Assembly (NCBI GenBank): GCA_003140835.1
Contig: PLLA01000063.1
Span: 88,109-149,003, forward strand
Length of the DNA: 60,895 bases
Reading direction: 5' to 3'
Source of the DNA: Candidatus Tumulicola scandinaviensis
Lineage (GTDB): Bacteria > Vulcanimicrobiota > Vulcanimicrobiia > Vulcanimicrobiales > Vulcanimicrobiaceae
In this document: positions 55,209 to 60,895 of the stretch, piece after piece
Layout of the letters: the number at the start of each line of letters is the position of its first letter
Numbering within the stretch: the first letter of the stretch is position 1
Position numbers and translations under genes: made by a program
Notes under the pieces: model-generated
Seen by the model: the letters and a program-made list of their open reading frames with translations, nothing else
Told to the model about the DNA's origin: nothing
Databases searched by the model: none

Positions 55209-58200
55209 TTACAGGCCCAGCAACCCGATTGCTGCGGCCATCAACTCTGCGTATTCAATTGCAATCTGAGCGCGCGCCGTATCTAACGCCGCTTCGGAAG
55301 GACGTGCGAGGCCGGTTGCGGCTGAGGCGCGTAAACAAGTCTCCCGGGCGATGCCTGCGGGATCAAGCTGCTCGATCGTCTCGAACGTGGGAACCGGATG
55401 GTCGGAGAAATACGCAACGATCGCGCGTAGTAGACGCTGCTGATTTTCTGGCTGCGGAAGCGTCCGCCCCTGACGAGCCATCTTGATGGTCCCCGGAGAC
55501 AACTTCGTGAGACTCATTAGGTCGCGCTTTGGGATTGCCCTCAGCAGGACGCGATAGCGATCGAACGGCACGTCGTCGCGATTGCGATAGATTTGAACCA
55601 CCTCGTCCTCGTCTTGGACGAGTCCTGGCGTCTGTCGAAGTTCGTTGGACTCTTTGCCGATATTCTCAATGAGACCGCGCGGAATAAACGCGGCCCGTCT
55701 CTTCAAAACACCCGTGGAATTCCGGTGGTCCTCGTCAACCGGTAGACCGTCGCAGAGACTTTTCGCCTCCGGGTGGAGACGAAAGTCTCGCAGGGCGGCC
55801 TCATAAGTCTCGATGAGCGCGAGACTCGGATCGTAGACGCGTCGCTTCCGATCCGTCGTCGCCCGGTAGATGGTCTTATCGTGAACATCCGTCCACCGCA
55901 GCTTAGGCCACTGACGCGGGTCGCGCTGGTACCCGGCGACGAGGAGAAACCGCGACTTATCAGCACGGAGCGGAAAGCCGCCCGGTGCGATGTGCGCCGC
56001 GAGCAGGAAGTTAAACGGCTTGATGCGCTCGCGGTATGCCAGGCGATCGTCATCGGTCTCAAAGGGCCGACGAATGTAGGGCGTCGAGATCGAGAGTTGC
56101 GTGAGCGCTGCTCGCGCGAGCCAGGCTGGCTCTTCGGTCGGGAGGCCGAGGTGTTCCCGCGCGATCGTCTCCCACGATTGGACGATCCATTGCCGATCAT
56201 CACTATCGATGTTCGTGGGATTGAGCAAGTGCCCCAGACCATGCTCCGAGCCGTGCGCTTCGCCTTTGCTGTTGCGCGCGACGTGCGGCTCGCCATGGTC
56301 GTCGATCGTATACAGGGCGTATCGTTTGGACGAGATCGCGTAGCACCAGAGCTGGCGTGACTGGCCGTCTGCAAAGTTGATGTCCTCGATCTTGAGGATC
56401 GATCCCCCGACCGCGACGCGATCGTACGGGTTGAGCGATTCGAACCGGCCGGCTATTTCGTCCACGTCGTCAAACGAGAGCGCCTGCACCGCCTTGCTTG
56501 CGGTGTGAGCGTTTGGTCCGTCATAGCGTGCGGCATCCTCGCTCGTCCATGCGTGCGGGCCTCCCGGGCACGGGACGAGTCGGCCGTCGCGTGTGGCGAC
56601 GATCGCCATCGAGTCGGTGTCTTCCATCGCGTAGGTGCCGCCTGCGTCGGTCACGCACCGCTCCAGCATCGCCAGCATGCAACGCGCACCTGCCGTGATG
56701 AGCGCGGCGATAGGTGGAAAGAAATATGCACCCGGCCGTTCCGGTTTGGTCGTCGTGGTCGGGAACGAGCCGAGCGCACCGTAGACCTCAACTTCGGCTG
56801 TCGCGCGACCTGGCAGATCGGAGGGGTCCATCTGCGCGAGAATTCCGTAGCTGCTCGCATTGGCGATGACCTTGAGGCCCAAGTCGCGCCGGTCGCGCTC
56901 GGCGTCGTTCAGCGCCGGGTCTTTCTTGGCGAGTTGCCGCGCTTCGATCACGCGGGTGAAGAAGTTTTCGCGCCGCGGGTCGATTTCGATCGCGTCGAGC
57001 AGCTTGACGGGCCGCAACCCTTTGCTGCGCAGTATGCGGCCCGACTTGCCGCGCTTGGGCACGATCGCAAACGCCTTTTCGATCTGCGGGGCTTTGCCGC
57101 TTAAGAGGACCGATGCGGCGAGGTCGGGGCCTGCATACCAGATTGCGTCCTCGGTCGTCAGCGGGTTGATGCCGATCTGTCGCGCGTCGCCCGGATTCCA
57201 TTTCGTGCGAACGGGCAGAATATCGCCATCGGGAACGAGCTTTGCAAAGAAGCACAATTCGGGCCAGATTGAGAGATCGAAGAGACTGTCTAGTGAGAGC
57301 GAGGCGAGCATTTCTCGCGCTCGGTCGGTCACGTCCTCGATCTCGTAGTTGGCCGCCGTCAGCAGGTCCCACGTCCGAAGCAAGGCATTGCAGGTTGGGT
57401 ACATCGACGTAAAGTCGCAATACCTAATCGGAACAAGAAACCTGCGAATACGCGCGCTGGTTCTTCCCCCGTAAAACGTGCTCATTGTAATACCCAGCTT
57501 GGGCTTCGGGAAGCGCTGCCAGCGTTTCAACGGCGCTTTGACGTTCATCGCATCCAAGTAACCGCGCCCGATCGTCGCCGGAGAGAATACTTCAACGGCA
57601 TGAACGCCGATTGGATGGCGTGCATACTCGCGTAGCAATGCCTCCATAAGTTCACCTGTAATGCGCACGTCGCGGCGATTGTAGTCGATATACTCCGGCG
57701 TGAAGTCCCAGCCGGGATGCGTTCCGGGATCGCCCTTGCGTTCGACACCGAATGCCTCGCAGGCGGAGTCGAGCGTATGTCCCCGATCGGTAAGCGCGAA
57801 TGCCAGGGTTCGAAGGTCGAGGAAGTTGCCTGGCGGATAGAACCCCTTAACGGGCTTGCGCCATTCATCGGGCGTGCGATCGGCCGGATCGGGATCGTTG
57901 GGATGCGTGAGGCTCTTAAGGGACCGCTTGGAATCGATGCTCTTGATGGTGATACGTGGCCGGTAACGATTCTCACGAACGACGCCATTGTCATCGCAGA
58001 ATGTCGAGAGAATGAATGAGAATCCGCCACGCGCGCCTTTCTTTGCCTCCTTGACGTCAAAAGCGAGGCGCGACAGATCGAAAGGCAGATTGAACCCCAC
58101 GATGAGCGCCCGTACGCGTACCGCCGCAATGAATAGCTCCTCAACCGCTTCCGAGACGGATAGTACCCTTAGTTTGCGCGACGCGAAGGCCGTCGTTTCC

Positions 58201-58523
58201 GCCTCGTGCGTGCGAGCATATTCCTGAAGGCGCGCGATCGCGTCTGCGGGCGCGTCGTCCGTGTGGAACAGCACTTCTTCAATGCAGCCGTAGGTAAACG
58301 GCCGGGCATCCCGATCACGCGCCAGAAAGCGGTAGGATCCGAAGGTCAGCTCCTGCTCGGCATCGGGCACTGTCTCGGTATCAAGGATGAAAGCGTATGC
58401 CGGTGGCGCAAGCGATCGTTTGTAGCGCTTTCGACGCTTCTTTTGTTTGACGAGGACCGGATAGCATCGCAGACCGAGCGCAAACCGCGTGCGATCAGCG
58501 GGGCTGCTTGCAGATGCATCCAT
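55209..58523 (-). CDS. Family-B DNA polymerase with 3-prime exonuclease domain
   Basis: All catalytic motifs are present (numbering from an alternative start 27 codons upstream). Exo I is FILDTET (D75, E77), Exo II GFNLPFD (N172, D176), Exo III YNRRD (D312), then the YGGR linker (STFYGGRTSARIRR), motif A YCDFTSMYPT (D397), motif B KVIANASSYG (K578) and motif C EDTDS (D662, D664). After about residue 700 comes a long C-terminal part with an HTH-like LTKLSPGTIKMARQG near 1040. It should replicate DNA with proofreading. The frame permits starts at 58604, 58562 and 58523; I take the last because longer forms overlap the upstream gene by 68 bp or more. It is the last gene of the leftward operon. 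Confidence 0.88.
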   Translation of the reverse strand: MDASASSPADRTRFALGLRCYPVLVKQKKRRKRYKRSLAPPAYAFILDTETVPDAEQELTFGSYRFLARDRDARPFTYGCIEEVLFHTDDAPADAIARLQEYARTHEAETTAFASRKLRVLSVSEAVEELFIAAVRVRALIVGFNLPFDLSRLAFDVKEAKKGARGGFSFILSTFCDDNGVVRENRYRPRITIKSIDSKRSLKSLTHPNDPDPADRTPDEWRKPVKGFYPPGNFLDLRTLAFALTDRGHTLDSACEAFGVERKGDPGTHPGWDFTPEYIDYNRRDVRITGELMEALLREYARHPIGVHAVEVFSPATIGRGYLDAMNVKAPLKRWQRFPKPKLGITMSTFYGGRTSARIRRFLVPIRYCDFTSMYPTCNALLRTWDLLTAANYEIEDVTDRAREMLASLSLDSLFDLSIWPELCFFAKLVPDGDILPVRTKWNPGDARQIGINPLTTEDAIWYAGPDLAASVLLSGKAPQIEKAFAIVPKRGKSGRILRSKGLRPVKLLDAIEIDPRRENFFTRVIEARQLAKKDPALNDAERDRRDLGLKVIANASSYGILAQMDPSDLPGRATAEVEVYGALGSFPTTTTKPERPGAYFFPPIAALITAGARCMLAMLERCVTDAGGTYAMEDTDSMAIVATRDGRLVPCPGGPHAWTSEDAARYDGPNAHTASKAVQALSFDDVDEIAGRFESLNPYDRVAVGGSILKIEDINFADGQSRQLWCYAISSKRYALYTIDDHGEPHVARNSKGEAHGSEHGLGHLLNPTNIDSDDRQWIVQSWETIAREHLGLPTEEPAWLARAALTQLSISTPYIRRPFETDDDRLAYRERIKPFNFLLAAHIAPGGFPLRADKSRFLLVAGYQRDPRQWPKLRWTDVHDKTIYRATTDRKRRVYDPSLALIETYEAALRDFRLHPEAKSLCDGLPVDEDHRNSTGVLKRRAAFIPRGLIENIGKESNELRQTPGLVQDEDEVVQIYRNRDDVPFDRYRVLLRAIPKRDLMSLTKLSPGTIKMARQGRTLPQPENQQRLLRAIVAYFSDHPVPTFETIEQLDPAGIARETCLRASAATGLARPSEAALDTARAQIAIEYAELMAAAIGLLGL

Positions 58524-58743
58524 TTGCGCAGGTTGCCCGGAAGTCGACTTTGAGTGCTTCATTCCTCTCGCGGAAACGTTCGGCGCATGCGGCGTTGGCA
58601 TCAAGCAACAGCTGGTTCTCGATGACCTCCGCTAGGATGGGGCAGTTATCCGGGTTGCTCCGCATGTCCTCAGGCCATGTCGCACGCAACTCGGATACGC
58701 GCTTCCGCAGCTCCTCTTGCGCGCTGGGGCCGTCAGGCGGCAT
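58495..58743 (-). CDS. Small Cys-containing protein of the PolB operon
   Basis: An 82-residue helical protein (AQEELRKRVSELRATWP, CPILAEVIENQLLLDANAAC, AERFRERNEALKVDF) ending in CANGCICKQPR. The Cys pattern may bind a metal. Overlaps of 11 bp with the gene before and at least 29 bp with the polymerase argue for co-translation. The family is unknown to me; a small accessory of the polymerase is a guess from position only. Confidence 0.6.
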   Translation of the reverse strand: MPPDGPSAQEELRKRVSELRATWPEDMRSNPDNCPILAEVIENQLLLDANAACAERFRERNEALKVDFRATCANGCICKQPR

Positions 58744-59122
58744 GGCGCCAACCGGTACGTACCGCGAAATAGGCGGTGAGGTCGCCGAGAGCGCAGCGCA
58801 AGCTGATGGCCCTCACGGATTCCGAGCCTACAGGGTTGTCGAGTACGCCCGATGGCCAACTGTATTGGCGATCGGTGAAGAACCGATGCGTTGACAGGCG
58901 CAACGGTATGGTCACCGGATCGTTGGCTGCACCGAGGGGATGATGGTGCTCGACCAGCGGCCGGCCCAATCGCTTTGCCACGCAATCGCAGCAGATTGAT
59001 GGCTCCAACGATTGAACCATCGCGATCAGGTCCGTTGATTTGCAAACCACGCATGCCGCATCCGGCAAGAAGCGGCGCCGCCGTATGGCGCTGCGAGCAG
59101 CAGAACGAATCGCGCTTCTCAC
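58733..59122 (-). CDS. HNH-like zinc-binding protein of the PolB operon
   Basis: A 129-residue protein with two Cys pairs (CVVCKSTDLIA and ICCDCVAKRLG) and then VEHHHPLGAANDPVTIPL and LSTHRFFTDRQYSWP. The Cys4 plus HHH...N...H arrangement matches HNH-type nucleases or related treble-clef zinc fingers (E/H-H-H...N...H). A nicking or DNA-binding role in replication of the element is plausible. Overlaps neighbours by 4 and 11 bp. The N-terminus is Arg-rich. Confidence 0.65.
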   Translation of the reverse strand: MRSAIRSAARSAIRRRRFLPDAACVVCKSTDLIAMVQSLEPSICCDCVAKRLGRPLVEHHHPLGAANDPVTIPLRLSTHRFFTDRQYSWPSGVLDNPVGSESVRAISLRCALGDLTAYFAVRTGWRHAA

Positions 59123-59766
59123 GCCACTAGTCCCTTGGCATAGAGGGACTCAAACTGCATACGCCCCTCTTTGAACAAACGGGTTAAGATGTGAGGATCA
59201 GTGACTAGTGGGATCTCGATGCCTTCAACGTTGATCGTTTTGCCTTCGAATGGCGCGAGGAACTCGGGAAAGCCCCAATCTCTAAAATCGCGTGCTGCCA
59301 TCCAGAATTGGTTGAGCAAGATGCGCGATCGGGATCCGATGACGAGCATGAATTTGCTGCCTGCGGTTGTCGGCACTTCCATATAGGCCGCCATCCGGTC
59401 GCTATGAGACGGAAGGATTCGCCGCCCGTTGCCCTTGCGCAACGCGTTCCCGACGTAACGCTTGATCGTCGCGACGGTCGTCTCCGACTCGCGAGCAGCC
59501 GTGCCAATTGAAGCGCCTCTTCGCATGCGGCTCAGTGCGTCTAAAGCGCGCACGCGAGACGGCCGCGTCAGTGCCTTCATGCCAGCCTTCGCGCCGACGC
59601 GCTGCGGCATGGCCAGCCGCTTTGCGGCAGACCCGAAGCCCTTTGCCCTGGCGTGCGCATTCTGGTAGGCGCGGTAGCTCTGGAACGTCTGTCCGGCGAA
59701 CGCGCCGCGGGACGGGCTGTAAGGTCCGGATCGGCGGCTTGGGTGGACGTACCCTTTGCGCGCCAT
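59119..59766 (-). CDS. HTH DNA-binding protein of the PolB operon
   Basis: A 215-residue basic protein. Residues 60-120 hold a clear HTH: RALDALSRMRRGASIGTAARESETTVATIKRYVGNALRKG. The first 50 residues are Arg/Tyr/Ser-rich (YVHPSRRSGPYSPSRGAFAG) and the C-terminal 100 residues (RMAAYMEVPTTAGSKFML, GSRSRILLNQFWMAARDF, VTDPHILTRLFKEGRMQF) form an unknown domain. It resembles accessory-region proteins in which an 'AARE-TT..T...YV' HTH precedes a small beta domain. It could be the element's regulator or origin binder. Confidence 0.7.
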   Translation of the reverse strand: MARKGYVHPSRRSGPYSPSRGAFAGQTFQSYRAYQNAHARAKGFGSAAKRLAMPQRVGAKAGMKALTRPSRVRALDALSRMRRGASIGTAARESETTVATIKRYVGNALRKGNGRRILPSHSDRMAAYMEVPTTAGSKFMLVIGSRSRILLNQFWMAARDFRDWGFPEFLAPFEGKTINVEGIEIPLVTDPHILTRLFKEGRMQFESLYAKGLVA

Positions 59767-60044
59767 CAGGCACTCTGCCGTCTCTTAGCAACGCAGCCTT
59801 TGACGCGGCAACTGGCGCTACACCAGCGTGGCTCCTGGCGCGATCGTTGAGCCGCTGCGACTCGGCGCCACGAGATGACGGATCCGCAGTGTTGGCAGCA
59901 GTGCTCTAACCCGTTAAGAAGGACGTCGCAACGCGTTAAGGGGGCCGAGTCCTGCCTCTTAGCCTGCCCGGGCGCATCCGCGAGTCCTACAGGCCTCGAA
60001 GCGGCCCAATCGGAGTTCCCACAAGGCAACCCACGCGTCAGCAT
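59766..60044 (-). CDS. Zinc-ribbon protein of the PolB operon
   Basis: A small protein whose C-terminal 45 residues hold CCQHCGSVISWRRV and WCSASCRVKGC, a four-Cys zinc knuckle like those in mobile-element proteins. The N-terminal half is unlike a folded protein and has no strong ribosome site, so the true start may be further in. The stop overlaps the next start by one base (TGATG). Confidence 0.5.
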   Translation of the reverse strand: MLTRGLPCGNSDWAASRPVGLADAPGQAKRQDSAPLTRCDVLLNGLEHCCQHCGSVISWRRVAAAQRSRQEPRWCSASCRVKGCVAKRRQSA

Positions 60045-60217
60045 AGCTCCGAGCGCCGCTCCGCAAGCGCCGCCTCTTCGACCAACTGCCGCACGATTGC
60101 GGAGGGTGTCACGCCGAGCTTAGCCGCAGCGCGATCGAGATACTCGATGTGGATTCGGCCGAGAACGACCCACTCGCGCCGCCAGCGGGGTCCTGCCGTA
60201 TGCTCTGTGCGATCCAT
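60038..60217 (-). CDS. Ribbon-helix-helix-like small regulator
   Basis: A 59-residue protein: WVVLGRIHIEYLDRAAAKLG followed by VTPSAIVRQLVEEAALAE, the strand-helix-turn-helix pattern of CopG/Arc-type repressors. I use the internal ATG at 60217; the open frame begins 10 codons earlier (60247). As first gene of the leftward operon and next to the divergent promoter region it may autoregulate the element. Confidence 0.6.
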   Translation of the reverse strand: MDRTEHTAGPRWRREWVVLGRIHIEYLDRAAAKLGVTPSAIVRQLVEEAALAERRSELC

Positions 60218-60355
60218 ACGAGTAAGAACCCGAGGACCGGAAGGCACTCGTGCCAGCTAATCAGCGAGAACCTGGGTTGATAGCAGAGTGTGCCACTAGC
60301 AAGTCCGGGCCGGAGGCTAACGTCCCGACCTTACGTCGGAACAGATTGGTGATCA

Positions 60356-60895
60356 ATGAAACCTTCGCCAGACGAGATCCCCGAGCAAGAGTTCCTCAAC
60401 AGATTGCGACAACGCGATGTTTTCGCGACGCGGCGACAGTTGCGTCACCTCAAGCAAAAAGGGAAGATCCGTGGCGCCGTGCAGCGCCGCCGTCTCGGCC
60501 AACGTGGCTCGGTGTCCCTGTATCTTTCCGCCGAAGTCGATCGCGTAGTGGCGCTTCTGACGGTTGAGATCGACGGGCGCAAAACGGTTGAACGCGCATC
60601 CCGTGCTACTTGGCTACGAATCGGCGAATCCGCGCTGCCGCACGGAATGACCTCACGATCGTACATTCTGAGCGTGCTCGAACTAAAGCGGGCTGATCTT
60701 GCGTCGCACCCTCTCGGGGAGCAGTTCCTTGAGCTTGTTCGCAATCCAGTCGATGTTGATGCTGACGAGGACGGCATGCTGAGCGAAAAGGGGTTTGCGC
60801 TAGTCGAGGAGGCGCTCCCGCAAAAACAGGATTCCCTCGCGTTCCCTCTGATCGAACTCGCGATGCATGCCATGGTCATCAAGGACTATGCCGCG
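60356..60895 (+). CDS. Uncharacterised DNA-binding-like protein (partial, runs off the window)
   Basis: An open frame from the ATG at 60356 continues to the last base (180 codons, no stop). The N-terminus (DEIPEQEFLNRLRQRDVFAT, RRQLRHLKQKGKIRGAVQRR) looks like a MerR-type or related HTH; the rest (VSLYLSAEVDRVVALLTV, SYILSVLELKRADLASHP, EKGFALVEEALP) is helical and unknown. It is divergent from the ribbon-helix-helix gene across about 140 bp that should hold both promoters. GC-rich third positions and sensible composition support coding. Confidence 0.6.
   Translation, partial: MKPSPDEIPEQEFLNRLRQRDVFATRRQLRHLKQKGKIRGAVQRRRLGQRGSVSLYLSAEVDRVVALLTVEIDGRKTVERASRATWLRIGESALPHGMTSRSYILSVLELKRADLASHPLGEQFLELVRNPVDVDADEDGMLSEKGFALVEEALPQKQDSLAFPLIELAMHAMVIKDYAA

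Larger units (their letters stand above)
54963..60895. mobile_element. Candidate mobile/selfish element centred on a family-B DNA polymerase (partial)
   Basis: Six leftward genes with overlaps of 1-29 bp (ribbon-helix-helix-like, zinc ribbon, HTH, HNH-like, Cys-rich, PolB) face a divergent gene that leaves the window. Family-B polymerases are rare in bacterial chromosomes outside pol II, prophages and pipolins, and the companions are typical accessory-element proteins without housekeeping function. The left limit is put at the end of the polymerase tail; the right limit is unknown. No intact integrase is inside the visible part. Confidence 0.5.

Noticed and set aside
60445-60882. 145-codon leftward frame at the right edge
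   Set aside because: It is Ser/Arg-rich and antisense to the better-looking open frame that starts at 60356 and runs off the end.
1-60895. CRISPR arrays, rRNA genes and complete IS elements
   Set aside because: No regularly spaced repeats, rRNA signatures or transposase genes with terminal inverted repeats were seen on either strand.

Overview
The window looks like a chromosomal segment of a high-GC, diderm, metabolically conventional bacterium outside the well-studied phyla. My best inference is a member of the Eremiobacterota (WPS-2) or a neighbouring lineage. Support for this is TamB-like and lipoprotein genes (outer membrane), hopanoid modification genes, many lipobox proteins, families of beta-propeller 'EYAHGG' lipoproteins, and repeated class III cyclase-STAND ATPase genes. 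No rRNA or tRNA gene is visible, so the placement is only inference.

Region 1 (1-9612) is a compact core. A leftward operon runs moeA-hisC-metallophosphoesterase-thioesterase-smpB-tilS, with mostly 4-bp stop/start overlaps, followed by partial ftsH. serS is divergent from it. A second overlap-coupled leftward operon holds a DUF2249-Crp/Fnr regulator, a DUF4010/MgtC-like membrane protein and a small protein.

Region 2 (9655-21125) holds secreted and redox genes: an exported protein, a membrane cytochrome c, a lipoprotein, an HD-domain protein, an FAD monooxygenase and an SRPBCC-like protein. A candidate ~190-nt structured RNA follows. Next is a frameshifted c-type-heme outer-membrane-like protein under a probable DtxR-type operator, with YceI directly after it, then PaiB, Fur, glutamate decarboxylase and an S53 peptidase.

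Region 3 (21384-40132) is dominated by four class III adenylate/guanylate cyclase genes: three in tandem and one separate. Three of them carry a STAND ATPase and TPR-type helical C-terminus; one of these is frameshifted. The fourth is an in-frame chimera of cyclase, truncated ATPase and serine beta-lactamase/PBP-like hydrolase. Between the tandem trio and the separate copy lie a phospholipase C-like phosphoesterase, a hopanoid set (hpnI-like, hpnJ, a ferritin-like protein and an acyltransferase), a propeller lipoprotein and a hydrolase remnant.

Region 4 (40133-54606) is accessory-looking and partly decayed. It has frameshifted lipoproteins, an ABM-domain membrane protein, a guanine-deaminase-like enzyme, a TamB-like giant plus lipoprotein operon, an aldo-keto reductase tail abutting a degraded tyrosine integrase, two copies of a 45-bp repeat ~11.6 kb apart, a second propeller lipoprotein and a LuxR-type regulator.

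Region 5 (54963-end) is the most striking. A tightly packed leftward operon encodes a ribbon-helix-helix-like protein, a zinc-ribbon protein, an HTH protein, an HNH/zinc-like protein, a Cys-rich small protein and a full family-B DNA polymerase with intact exonuclease and polymerase motifs. The polymerase reading frame continues past its TAA for 81 more codons that encode a second HTH-like segment. A divergent gene runs off the right edge. I read this as a mobile or selfish replicative element built around a bacterial PolB.
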